10,466 bases of DNA from an uncultured beta proteobacterium (lineage in GTDB: Bacteria > Pseudomonadota > Gammaproteobacteria > Burkholderiales > Burkholderiaceae_C): positions 1 through 10,466 of the forward strand of contig CAIYQF010000416.1 in assembly GCA_903928325.1 (NCBI GenBank), read 5' to 3'. The translations under genes and the position numbers were made by a program. Every line of letters starts with the position of its first letter. The first letter of the stretch is position 1. This document shows, in pieces, positions 1 to 7,021 of the stretch. The notes under the pieces are model-generated. The model saw only the letters and a program-made list of their open reading frames with translations. It was not told the origin of the DNA and did no database searches.

Positions 1-515
1 ATCATCAGCACCACGCCAAACTCGCCCACGGTATGTGCAAAAGTCAAAATGGCCGCGGTCACAAGACCTGGACGCGCCAGCGGCAATGCGACCGAAAAAA
101 ATGCGTCAAGCGGGCTGGCCCGCAAGGTGAAAGCCACTTCCATCGGTCTGGCGCCCATAGACTCAAAAGCGTTTTGCATGGGCTGCACGGCAAACGGGAG
201 TGAAAAAATCACCGAACCAATCAGCAGGCCCGTAAAAGTAAAAGACAGCACGCCCCAGCCCAAAGCCTGCGTGACTTGCCCCAGCGGTCCATGCGGGCCC
301 ATTGCGACCAACAGGTAAAACCCCAAAACCGACGGCGGCAATACCAGCGGCAGCGTCACTACCGCCCCCAGGGGTGCGCGCCAGCCAGACCGCGTTTGGG
401 ACAACCACCAGGCCAGTGGCGTCGCCAGAACCAGCAACACGGCAGTGGCCGAAGCAGCCAGTTGCAGGGTCAGGGCAATGGCGTCCCAAGCATCACGGTT
501 CAACGCAATATTCAT
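1..515 (-). CDS. modB: Molybdate ABC transporter permease ModB (3' end cut by window edge)
   Basis: Inner-membrane permease that forms the channel for molybdate delivered by ModA and is powered by the ATPase ModC, which presumably lies beyond the left edge. The frame opens at an ATG at 513-515 and stays open to base 1, giving about 171 residues, whereas ModB proteins are usually about 225, so the last quarter is missing. I read hydrophobic helices near residues 12-32, 45-65 and 80-100. An EAA-type cytoplasmic loop follows (ESMGARPMEVAFTLRASPLD, then LPLARPG), which is the ModC docking site in binding-protein-dependent permeases, and then FAHTVGEFGVVLM, very typical of ModB. The start lies 15 bp after the modA stop with a TAGGGC ribosome-binding-like sequence just upstream, so the two genes should be co-transcribed. 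Family identification is from recognised motifs, not a search. Confidence 0.93.
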   Translation of the reverse strand, partial: MNIALNRDAWDAIALTLQLAASATAVLLVLATPLAWWLSQTRSGWRAPLGAVVTLPLVLPPSVLGFYLLVAMGPHGPLGQVTQALGWGVLSFTFTGLLIGSVIFSLPFAVQPMQNAFESMGARPMEVAFTLRASPLDAFFSVALPLARPGLVTAAILTFAHTVGEFGVVLM

Positions 516-530
516 AAGCCCTACAAACCG

Positions 531-1283
531 CTACAGACCGTATCCGTAGGACCGAATCAGCATCTTGGCCCGATCGCTACGCAAAAAAACCATCAGCGCC
601 TTGGCAGCCATATTGTCTTTACCAGTGGCCAGCAAAACGGCATCCTGCTGGATTGGCGCATGTAGCTCGGACGGCACGGCCCACGCTGATCCCTGCGCCA
701 CCTTGCCATCAATCAAGACCTGCGACAAAGCGACAAAACCCAATGGCGCGTTCTCCGTGGCGATGAACTGGTAGGTTTGCGCGATGTTTTCGCCCTGCAC
801 CAACCGAGGCGTTAGGGCTTGCAACAGACCCAACTTAGCCATGGTTTCGATAGCGGCTGCGCCATAAGGTGCTAGCTTGGGGTTGGCAATGGCGATGCGC
901 TCGAACGTGCCGCTGCGCAGAATGTCACCCTTATCGTCCACCAACCCGGGCTGCTTGCTCCACAACACCAGTTTGCCTGTGGCGTAGGTAAAACGGCTTC
1001 CCGCCAAGCCCAAGCGTTCTTTCTCGATCTTCAGCGGCGTCTCGTTGTCGGCGGCCAGCAGAACCTGAAAGGGAGCGCCGTTGCGGATTTGCGCATACAA
1101 ATTGCCTGTCGAACCAAAGGACAACAGGGCTTTGTGCCCGGTTTCCTGTTCAAAGGCCTGCGCAATTTTTTGCATCGGGGCGATGAAGTTGGTCGCCACC
1201 GCAACGCTTACTTCGGCAGCCCGCGCGGACAATGCCACGCAAAAAGCGACGACGAGCAAACAGATGAACCTGGACAAACACAT
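531..1283 (-). CDS. modA: Periplasmic molybdate-binding protein ModA
   Basis: Captures molybdate (and probably tungstate) in the periplasm and hands it to ModB. The 250-residue length is normal. Residues 1-23 form a signal peptide: Arg5, a hydrophobic core, then SARAA as the likely cleavage region. Family signatures include FGSTGNLYAQI (56-66; the serine is a usual oxyanion ligand), LLAADNE (75-81), ANPKLAPYG (133-141) and QTYQFIATENAPLGFVALSQ (169-188). It is first in a modA-modB unit on this strand and divergent from modE. The annotated ATG is only 2 nt from a ModE-like palindrome and has no well-spaced Shine-Dalgarno. A TTG at codon 3 would be better placed relative to the GCGAGA sequence, so the exact start is slightly uncertain, but the signal peptide survives either way. 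Confidence 0.95.
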   Translation of the reverse strand: MCLSRFICLLVVAFCVALSARAAEVSVAVATNFIAPMQKIAQAFEQETGHKALLSFGSTGNLYAQIRNGAPFQVLLAADNETPLKIEKERLGLAGSRFTYATGKLVLWSKQPGLVDDKGDILRSGTFERIAIANPKLAPYGAAAIETMAKLGLLQALTPRLVQGENIAQTYQFIATENAPLGFVALSQVLIDGKVAQGSAWAVPSELHAPIQQDAVLLATGKDNMAAKALMVFLRSDRAKMLIRSYGYGL

Positions 1284-1284
1284 T

Positions 1285-1311
1285 CTCGCTATTCAAAATT
1301 AGAATAACGAG
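1285..1311. promoter_or_regulatory. Proximal ModE-like operator (modA promoter side)
   Basis: Inverted repeat with arms CTCGCTATTC and GAATAACGAG around a 7-nt AT-rich spacer, with one mismatched pair. The core CGCTAT and ATAACG half-sites match the known ModE consensus style (CGNTAT...ATANCG), here 11 nt apart. It sits immediately before the modA start. On the minus strand it abuts an extended -10-like sequence, TGATACACT (1310-1318), so a bound repressor would cover the likely transcription start. Operator function is inferred; the palindrome is directly visible. Confidence 0.7.
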
Positions 1312-1319
1312 TGTATCAC

Positions 1320-1342
1320 CGCTATCCCTTTTTGGGATAGCG
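1320..1342. promoter_or_regulatory. Distal ModE-like operator (perfect inverted repeat)
   Basis: Perfect 9-bp inverted repeat, CGCTATCCC and GGGATAGCG, around TTTTT. Its CGCTAT / ATAGCG half-sites are 11 nt apart, the same spacing as in the palindrome at 1285-1311. The two centres are about 33 bp apart, close to three helical turns. It lies 24 bp before the modE start codon, so it may mediate modE autoregulation as well as modA repression. A hairpin role in the modE leader is possible, but the shared half-sites favour an operator. Confidence 0.62.
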
Positions 1343-1366
1343 AAACCCCTAAGGCCTCCCTAGCCC

Positions 1367-2137
1367 ATGAACCCCAGTCCATTGCATTTCGCCCAGGCAT
1401 TTGGGCACGAGGCCACCGACAAGCGGCTCGACATCCTCAAGCGAATTGGCGAGGTCGGCTCCATTTCCGAAGCCGCTCGCAGCGCCAACGTCAGCTACAA
1501 GGCCGCCTGGCAAGCCTTGGAGACGCTAAGCAACCTGGCGGGTTCTGCGCTGGTGGAAAAGGCGGTGGGAGGTAGCGGCGGCGGCGGCGCGCGCCTGACC
1601 CAAGCTGGGGTGCAATTGCTGGAAGCGGCCGAACTATTGAACCAATCACGTGCCAGTGTGCTGACCATGTTGGAACAGCGATCGGGCAACACCTTGAACC
1701 TAGCGGGCTTGGTGGGGCTGGGGCTGCGAACCAGTATGCGCAACCAATTGCCCTGTCAGGTGAGAGCTGTCACACAAAGCCAGGGGACGGCGCGCGTCCA
1801 ACTGGAGCTGGCCAACGGCGCAACGCTGGCATCCAAAATCACCAAGGAAAGCGCAGAGCTGTTGGGACTCAAAGCGGGCATGTCGGCCTTGGTGCTGTGC
1901 AAAGCCACTGCCGTGCAGGTCGGAGTGGGGCTGCAGGGGCCTGAGTGCCTCAATCGCATGCCGGGCGAGGTGGTAAGTGCCCCATTGCCCACTGCGGGTG
2001 GCGAAACATCCATTGCGCTGATGCCGGGACTTCAAATCATCGGGTTTGCGGCGTTGGGCCAGGAGCTTTTGGTAGGGCAATCGGTCCTGGCCACTGTGGA
2101 TGAGTCCGCCCTTGTGATTGCTGTTACTGGCTACTAG
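1367..2137 (+). CDS. modE: Molybdate-responsive transcriptional regulator ModE
   Basis: Dimeric regulator that binds molybdate and then DNA; in studied bacteria it represses the mod transport operon. Length is 256 residues against 262 for the E. coli protein. The N-terminal winged helix-turn-helix spans about 18-82 (KRLDILKRIGEVGSISEAA, then NVSYKAAWQALETL, and a glycine-rich turn GGSGGGGARLTQAG). After a dimerisation helix (about 85-104) come two molybdate-binding Mop/TOBE repeats: about 121-186 with TSMRNQLPCQV, and about 195-255 beginning NRMPGEVV. The second repeat lacks the SxRN signature, but this fits the E. coli second repeat, which starts in a similar way. It is divergent from modAB, with two candidate operators between them. 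The Shine-Dalgarno before the ATG is weak (AAGG at a distance). Confidence 0.94.
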   Translation: MNPSPLHFAQAFGHEATDKRLDILKRIGEVGSISEAARSANVSYKAAWQALETLSNLAGSALVEKAVGGSGGGGARLTQAGVQLLEAAELLNQSRASVLTMLEQRSGNTLNLAGLVGLGLRTSMRNQLPCQVRAVTQSQGTARVQLELANGATLASKITKESAELLGLKAGMSALVLCKATAVQVGVGLQGPECLNRMPGEVVSAPLPTAGGETSIALMPGLQIIGFAALGQELLVGQSVLATVDESALVIAVTGY

Positions 2138-2142
2138 CAAAC

Positions 2143-2220
2143 AAAAAAAGGTATCCGGATTTTTCGGTGGATTAAGACTGGTCGTATGACAAGGTTAAGG
2201 CCATCCACCGGAAAACCGGA
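2143..2220 (-). terminator. Distal (second) minus-strand terminator-like hairpin
   Basis: Long imperfect inverted repeat: 2154-2172 pairs with 2203-2220 (TCCGG...CGGTGGAT with its complement and a one-base bulge), enclosing a loop of about 30 nt. Read on the minus strand, the stem is followed 4 nt later by seven U residues (2149-2143). It lies behind the stronger hairpin at 2226-2260 and would stop leftover transcription before it runs antisense into modE. The large loop makes its efficiency uncertain. Confidence 0.45.
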
Positions 2221-2225
2221 CTTCC

Positions 2226-2260
2226 AAAAAAAAAGCCTTTGTCCTTTTTGGACAAAGGCT
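2226..2260 (-). terminator. Intrinsic terminator of the histidine-rich gene
   Basis: Perfect 11-bp stem, AGCCTTTGTCC at 2234-2244 and GGACAAAGGCT at 2250-2260, with a 5-nt loop. On the minus strand the stem runs directly into a U-tract of about nine residues, the classic Rho-independent layout, 18 bp after the stop of the gene ending at 2279. On the plus strand only CTTTCC follows, so it would be a weak terminator for modE. Confidence 0.85.
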
Positions 2261-2278
2261 CTTTCCGGCAAAGCGCTA

Positions 2279-2560
2279 TTACGCGTCGACGGTGGTAGGC
2301 AGGTCGAACTCGTCGTCCAGGCTTTCGCTCTCCATCGCGGCAATCTCGGCGTACTGCACGCCGTTGAGCTGGTGGCGGTAGGCCAGATGGGCATGGCGGG
2401 CTACTGCTTCGTCGTGGCCCTCGTCGTCTGCGTCGGCAGCGGCCAGGTGGTGCTTGGCGGCGGCGGTGAAGTGGTGCGCAGCCATGCGGTGGTAGTCACC
2501 GACCGTCTCAAAATCTTCTTCCGACGGTTCCTCGATAACGGGGGATGTGTTTTCAGTCAT
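2279..2560 (-). CDS. Small acidic histidine-rich protein of unknown function
   Basis: A 93-residue protein that I cannot assign to a named family. It has no signal peptide and no membrane segment. An acidic N-terminus (EEPSEEDFE, 10-18) and acidic tail (ESESLDDEFD, 77-86) flank two predicted alanine-rich amphipathic helices (about 18-43 and 48-78), probably a helical hairpin. Nine histidines cluster in residues 24-63, including HH pairs at 29-30 and 37-38 and single residues at 49, 56 and 63. The 30/37 and 49/56/63 spacings of seven put them on one helix face, which could suit metal binding or a packed interface, but this is inference. It stands alone: the upstream nucleotidase gene ends 119 bp away and a strong terminator follows. 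Reality is supported by the terminator placement and a coherent composition. Confidence 0.72.
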   Translation of the reverse strand: MTENTSPVIEEPSEEDFETVGDYHRMAAHHFTAAAKHHLAAADADDEGHDEAVARHAHLAYRHQLNGVQYAEIAAMESESLDDEFDLPTTVDA

Positions 2561-2679
2561 AAAGTACCCATTCTGTGTTGAAGCACGGCGACTTGCCGCA
2601 GCGCAAGAATCGTCGGTGCCGGTGAATCCTGTGTGACAACACCGAAGCTTTTAGCAGCGCGAAACGGCAGCAGCCCGAT
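2561..2679. other. Intergenic gap, presumed promoter of the histidine-rich gene
   Basis: This 119-bp gap separates the nucleotidase stop from the start of the small gene on the same strand. I see no convincing terminator hairpin with a U-tract after the nucleotidase. A TTGTCA hexamer on the minus strand (around 2632-2637) could be a -35 element, but no good -10 partner is evident. GGGTAC lies 4 nt before the start codon as a poor ribosome-binding site. Confidence 0.3.
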
Positions 2680-4497
2680 CTACTGGTTGATGGACTGGAT
2701 GCGCCCAGATGCCGGCACCTGCACCGCGCCCTTCATTCGAAAATACAGCTTGACCACAGCGGAGTCAATTTCGCCGGTTTGCCGGTTTTTCCCCTGCTGA
2801 AACAGGGTGAAACCATCGCCCCCATCGGCCAGGAAATTGTTGGTGACGACGCGGTAATACTGCTCGGCAAGGATCGGCTCTCCGTTGAGCGTGACTGAGC
2901 CTGGCAGCACGCGCCTGCCCTCGCCACGTACAGCGCCAGCCGGGGCCGATGCGTCCCAGGTATAGCCAAAACCTTGAGAAACCGACATCACCACCCCACG
3001 CCCATAAGCCCGCTCCCATTGCTGCTCCAGCAATCGCACGATTTGCTGGCCCGTCAAGTCCATGCTCACCAGGGTGTTGTTGAATGGCAGCACATTGAAG
3101 AGCTGGCCAAAACTCACCGACAAACTGCTCACCAAATCGCTGCGGATGCCTCCGGGGTTGGTGAATGCAATTTGCGCCGGACGGCTGCCGTCATCGGTAC
3201 GGGACGCGCCCACCAGATAGGCGTCTGCAATGACGGCGCCCAGCGCGCTTTCGCCTGCGGCGTTGGTTTGCCGGGTGAGCGGCGCCGCAATGCGGCCGAT
3301 CACCGCATCCGAGATCGTGGCACTCAGGTCGCCATAGCGGCGCACCAAGGCATCCACTTCGGGGTCTGGCGCCAGCGCCAGCAGCTGCGCGGGCACGGCC
3401 AGCAGCGAACCTTGCATGTCTTTGACGCCTTGACCGTTCACCACCACCAGGTTGTTGGCATCCTTGGCTCGCACCTTTCCGGTAGCGCGGTCCACCAGCA
3501 GATCGATTTTGGTCAGCAAACGTCCGTAGTAGCCCGACTGGGTGATCAGCAGTCCGCTGGGACGGGTACACACGTATTCTTGGTGCGTGTGGCCACTGAC
3601 TACCACGTCCACGGCCGGATCCAGGCGGTCGGCAAGGGGAACGATTTCTCCGCTCAGGCCCGGACATGATTTGTCTTGCACGGTGCGCGCCGTCGTTTGG
3701 CCACCCTGGTGAATTAACACCACGATGACGGTGGCGCCTTGGCTTTGCAACACGGGTACCAGGGCGTTGATGGTGGCAACTTCATCCTCAAAAGCCAGTC
3801 CGGCCACGCCCGAGGGCACCACCATGCTGGGCGTATCGCGCAGCGTAAGGCCAATAAAGCCGATTTTTACTCCATCCACGGTACGAATATCGTAGGGTGC
3901 AAACAAGGTGTTTCCGGTGGCTTGGACGCGCACATTGGCGGCCAGGTAGCGAAACTTGGCACCGGCAAACTGCCCTTGGTTCATGCACGTGTCGCGCCCC
4001 ACCACGCCCGCGCTACCGTCTGCGGTCAGCGGGAAGCAGCCGCCGTTTTGCAAACGCAGCAGTTCGGCGCTGCCACGGTCAAATTCATGGTTGCCCACGC
4101 TGGCCACGTCCAGGCCAAGGTGGTTGAGCACGTCCACCGTTGGCTCGTCATGGAACAGGCCCGAGCTCAACTGCGAAGCCCCCACCATATCGCCCGCTGC
4201 CACAAGCAACGTGCGGGCAGGGTTTTGCTGTTTTAAGCTGCGCACTAACGTCGACAAATAGGCTGCGCCGCCTGCAGACACCCGTGTGCCCAACGGATTG
4301 GCCGCATCCGGCACCAGCACCGGCGCCGCCGGCGGCATGATGTTGCCGTGAAAGTCATTGAGGGCGAGCAGAGAGATGGTCACCGACGCTTTGTCCTCCA
4401 AGCCTTGGCTGGAGACCTGGGCTAGCAAGGCCGTGGGCGTGGCGCACACCACGGCCCCTAACAGCGCAATGCCAATGTGTATTCTTTTGTAAGTCAT
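2680..4497 (-). CDS. Periplasmic bifunctional metallophosphatase/5'-nucleotidase (UshA/CpdB family)
   Basis: Predicted secreted two-metal phosphohydrolase releasing phosphate from nucleotides or related esters. The open frame extends to 4572, but the extra 25 codons lie across a terminator hairpin. The ATG at 4497 has AAAGG 8 nt upstream and begins a good signal peptide (MTYKRIHIGIALLGAVVCATPTALLA, given as its start and end: MTYKR to TALLA), so I chose it (605 residues). The metallophosphoesterase domain (about 38-310) shows NDFHGN (Asp48, His50), AAGDMVG (Asp103), GNHEFD (135-140), IHQGG (His263) and SGHTHQEY (His303, His305). The 5'-nucleotidase C-terminal substrate domain (about 395-575) has NPGGIRSDL (447-455), FNVLPFNNTL and GGDGFTLF (559-566). 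All expected metal ligands are present. No lipobox is seen, so it should be soluble in the periplasm. It lies 121 bp downstream of the receptor gene in the same direction. The exact substrate is unknown. Confidence 0.93.
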   Translation of the reverse strand: MTYKRIHIGIALLGAVVCATPTALLAQVSSQGLEDKASVTISLLALNDFHGNIMPPAAPVLVPDAANPLGTRVSAGGAAYLSTLVRSLKQQNPARTLLVAAGDMVGASQLSSGLFHDEPTVDVLNHLGLDVASVGNHEFDRGSAELLRLQNGGCFPLTADGSAGVVGRDTCMNQGQFAGAKFRYLAANVRVQATGNTLFAPYDIRTVDGVKIGFIGLTLRDTPSMVVPSGVAGLAFEDEVATINALVPVLQSQGATVIVVLIHQGGQTTARTVQDKSCPGLSGEIVPLADRLDPAVDVVVSGHTHQEYVCTRPSGLLITQSGYYGRLLTKIDLLVDRATGKVRAKDANNLVVVNGQGVKDMQGSLLAVPAQLLALAPDPEVDALVRRYGDLSATISDAVIGRIAAPLTRQTNAAGESALGAVIADAYLVGASRTDDGSRPAQIAFTNPGGIRSDLVSSLSVSFGQLFNVLPFNNTLVSMDLTGQQIVRLLEQQWERAYGRGVVMSVSQGFGYTWDASAPAGAVRGEGRRVLPGSVTLNGEPILAEQYYRVVTNNFLADGGDGFTLFQQGKNRQTGEIDSAVVKLYFRMKGAVQVPASGRIQSINQ

Positions 4498-4529
4498 CGG
4501 GACAACCTTTTTGCGAAACGGGGTCGCAG

Positions 4530-4571
4530 TCAAAACAATAATGCCTTGGTTTCGCGAACGAAACCAAGGCA
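4530..4571 (-). terminator. Strong hairpin between receptor and nucleotidase genes
   Basis: Perfect 13-bp inverted repeat, 4542-4554 with 4559-4571, closing on a four-base loop that reads UUCG in minus-strand RNA. It is followed on that strand by the U-rich sequence TTATTGTTTTGA. It lies 47 bp after the receptor stop, which fits a Rho-independent terminator of the exbB-receptor operon. Because the U-tract is interrupted, partial read-through into the nucleotidase gene is possible. In the rest of the gap (4498-4618) I see no clear promoter; a TTGACT hexamer follows the hairpin, without a convincing -10. Confidence 0.75.
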
Positions 4572-4618
4572 CTTCCTAATCAGATTCCAAGCGATGCTGG
4601 CCAAGGGGCATCACTGCA

Positions 4619-6982
4619 TCAGAACTCCGATCGGAAGGTAAGGGCCGCGAAACGAGGCGCACCAACGTAATACGCGGGTGCGCTACCGCCTGTTCCCAAT
4701 GCACGGGTGGTGAAGTTGCTTCCGCTGCCTGAACTGATCTGCACATACTGTTGGTCAAACAGGTTGGTTACATTGAACTGAATGCTGGGCTTCTTGAAAA
4801 ATCCGGCGTCAGCGAAACGATAGCCCAGCGTCGTATTCACAATGGCGCGGGCGTCCACCGACTGATCGTTGACCAAGGTGGAGTAGCTCTGACCAGTGAA
4901 CTTGGTGTCCCAATTGCCATACCATGATCCACTCGTGTAGTTCACACGGATGCCGCTCATCACCTCAGGGGTATCGGGCAGTTGCTTGCCGGCAGTCGCT
5001 TCATAGGTATCGGCAGCGGTACGCATATCGCTTTGCATTTTGCTGCTGGTGTATGACAGGGAACCATAGACCGACCAGTTTGCGTCCAATTTGTAACCCG
5101 TCTCAAGTTCGAAGCCCTGGGTTTTGACACTGCCTACATTGTTGTCAATGCTGACACCAGCGACTGGGTCGTAGGCAGTAGCTATGCGGTTTTGGAAATC
5201 AATCGCAAACAAAGAACCCGAGAACGTCCACGCGTCGCTGGCGAAGCGGTAACCAATATCCAGATTGGTCGAAGTCTCCTTGTCAACCAAGGGGTCGCGC
5301 TGCGTAGCACCGGTCAACACACCGTTGACCACCGAGCCGCCGCTGAGCACCGTCTCATAGCTGAAGTTGCCTGGCGCCTTCATGTTGGCTGCTACGTTGA
5401 AAAAAACCTGGCGTTGGGCATCGAGGTTGTAGCGCGCGCCCAGGCTGGGCAGCAAGGCGCTATAGGTCTTGTTGACCGAATAATCCACGCCGCGCGAGGC
5501 ACCGGCGTTCGCGTAGTTGTCAAACGCACGGTTGATCGACGTGTTGCGCAAACCCAGTTGCAGGTTCAAAGCGTCGTTCAACAAGTTCACGCTGTCTTGT
5601 ACAAACATGCTCGACCCCGTGCTGATAGTCAGTTCGTTTCGCCCTTGGTATGCGACGCCGTTGGCCAGGAGCAAATAGTTTGACGCGTTCTCCAACCAAC
5701 GGTCGGTTGAGTTGCCAAAATTATCAAAGGTCGTTGCAGGTTGGGTCTGCTTATGGTTCGCACGTTCAAACCAGTAGCCAGCCAAGACGTTGTGGTTGTC
5801 CCACTTGGTATTGGCCTTCAAGGTGATGCCTGGTCGGTTGGTTTCCGTGACCGAACTGCGGTACACAGCGATCGTGTCCAAGGTGTCACCATCGCCGTTG
5901 ATGTCGCGCAAACCACCGCCCACCGCCGTGGCGCCACTGGCACCCTCTTTCAAGGTCGTCATTTGAGAGCCACCCGTGCCATAGCCGTACCAAAAATATG
6001 GCTCGGCTGACAGGGTCGTTTCCTTGTCTAAGTTAAACTCGGCCTTGCCGGTCCAAAGGTAATTTTTAAACGGATTGGAGTTAAAGGCGTAGTACTGGTC
6101 CGTGGCCACACTTTCTGTCTGGGCCGTTCCATTAACCGCTGTCAAATGGGTTTGCGGTGTGGCCGAATAGTCCAGGCGGTTTCCGCTGGCGGCGATTTGC
6201 GCATAGGTCAAGGTGCGGTAATTGTTGTTCAACGCTTTGTTGTACAAAAAGCTGGTGGCCAAAAACACGCTTTCGCTGGGCTTGAACTCAGCGCCAATAT
6301 CAATATGGTCACGATCGGCTTTGCCTGGGCCCTTGAATTTGTCCACATTGGCTTTAGAGTAAGAAAAATAGGCCTTGGCCTTGCCATCGGCAAACTTTCC
6401 GGTGTCCACACGCATGAAGGTTTTGGACAGGTTCAGGCTACCGAGGGTTTCAGAGAATTTAAAACCGTACGCGTCAGACGGTGCACAGGTCACCATACCC
6501 ACGTTACCGCCGGACGCGCCCGCGTGCGGGGCTTCAGTGTCGGTGGAACCCTGGGTCAAAAACACTTCACACAGGTTGTCGGTGTCGGTGTACTCCATCG
6601 GATAGACCGCGAAATTTCCCGAGTCATTCACCGGCGCGCCGTTGATGGTGAAACCCATCTCATCGGAATTAAATCCGCGCACCCGCAGGCCGCCACCAAA
6701 CATTCCGCTGGCGTCGTGGCTGAACGTATCTACGCCGGGCAACATTTCAATGGCTTGGTAGGGGTTGCTCGTGGGGTTGAGCGAATCCAGATGGGCCTTG
6801 CTCACCGAGCTACGGGCTTTGGGCGTTTCTTCCTGAATGATCAAGCCGGTGCTGGCGCCGGCCGGCAGCGCCTCAACGGTAATGCGCCCAATATCGGTTG
6901 CCGCTTGCTGCGCCCACAGGGGAGAAGCAGCGCAAACGGCGGCTGCAACCAGCGCCAGTCGGGTGGGTTTGAATTTTTTCAT
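4619..6982 (-). CDS. TonB-dependent outer-membrane receptor
   Basis: Outer-membrane 22-strand-barrel receptor that imports a ligand with energy from TonB; the substrate cannot be read from sequence. Length is 787 residues, in the usual range. A signal peptide covers about 1-24 (MKKFKPTR, hydrophobic core, PLWA before QQ). A TonB-box-like segment, GRITVEAL, lies at 33-40. The plug (about 53-175) contains NPYQAIEMLPGVDT, GGGLRVRGFNSDEMGFTING (97-116) and TQGSTDTEAPHAGASGGNVGMVT (143-165, given here as its ends TQGST and GMVT with GASGGN). The barrel has many aromatic-rich strands and ends in RSEF, with the C-terminal phenylalanine needed for outer-membrane assembly. The mature protein has only two cysteines, 138 and 166, both in the plug. 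It follows tonB by 39 bp with AAAGG about 9 nt before the ATG, and is last in the exbB operon before a hairpin. Confidence 0.94.
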   Translation of the reverse strand: MKKFKPTRLALVAAAVCAASPLWAQQAATDIGRITVEALPAGASTGLIIQEETPKARSSVSKAHLDSLNPTSNPYQAIEMLPGVDTFSHDASGMFGGGLRVRGFNSDEMGFTINGAPVNDSGNFAVYPMEYTDTDNLCEVFLTQGSTDTEAPHAGASGGNVGMVTCAPSDAYGFKFSETLGSLNLSKTFMRVDTGKFADGKAKAYFSYSKANVDKFKGPGKADRDHIDIGAEFKPSESVFLATSFLYNKALNNNYRTLTYAQIAASGNRLDYSATPQTHLTAVNGTAQTESVATDQYYAFNSNPFKNYLWTGKAEFNLDKETTLSAEPYFWYGYGTGGSQMTTLKEGASGATAVGGGLRDINGDGDTLDTIAVYRSSVTETNRPGITLKANTKWDNHNVLAGYWFERANHKQTQPATTFDNFGNSTDRWLENASNYLLLANGVAYQGRNELTISTGSSMFVQDSVNLLNDALNLQLGLRNTSINRAFDNYANAGASRGVDYSVNKTYSALLPSLGARYNLDAQRQVFFNVAANMKAPGNFSYETVLSGGSVVNGVLTGATQRDPLVDKETSTNLDIGYRFASDAWTFSGSLFAIDFQNRIATAYDPVAGVSIDNNVGSVKTQGFELETGYKLDANWSVYGSLSYTSSKMQSDMRTAADTYEATAGKQLPDTPEVMSGIRVNYTSGSWYGNWDTKFTGQSYSTLVNDQSVDARAIVNTTLGYRFADAGFFKKPSIQFNVTNLFDQQYVQISSGSGSNFTTRALGTGGSAPAYYVGAPRFAALTFRSEF

Positions 6983-7021
6983 GATTGGAGCCTTTAATAA
7001 ATTGAAAAGTAAGGAGAGAAA

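Noticed and set aside
2186..2581. Plus-strand open frame of 131 codons covering the histidine-rich gene
   Set aside because: It runs through the terminator hairpins, has a valine-glycine-rich shadow composition and no ribosome-binding site. The minus-strand gene has a coherent acidic/helical protein and a properly placed terminator.
2974..3669. Plus-strand open frame of 231 codons opposite the nucleotidase
   Set aside because: It is the mirror of a well-supported metallophosphatase; its high histidine and glutamine content is typical of antisense frames in GC-rich genes.
4498..4572. N-terminal extension of the nucleotidase to an ATG at 4572
   Set aside because: The extension is encoded across a 13-bp terminator stem and would bury the signal peptide; the ATG at 4497 has AAAGG at good spacing and starts a normal signal peptide.
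6146..6997. Plus-strand open frame of 283 codons opposite the receptor gene
   Set aside because: It is antisense to a clear TonB receptor, reads as a valine, glycine, arginine and histidine-rich shadow, and has no recognisable domain.
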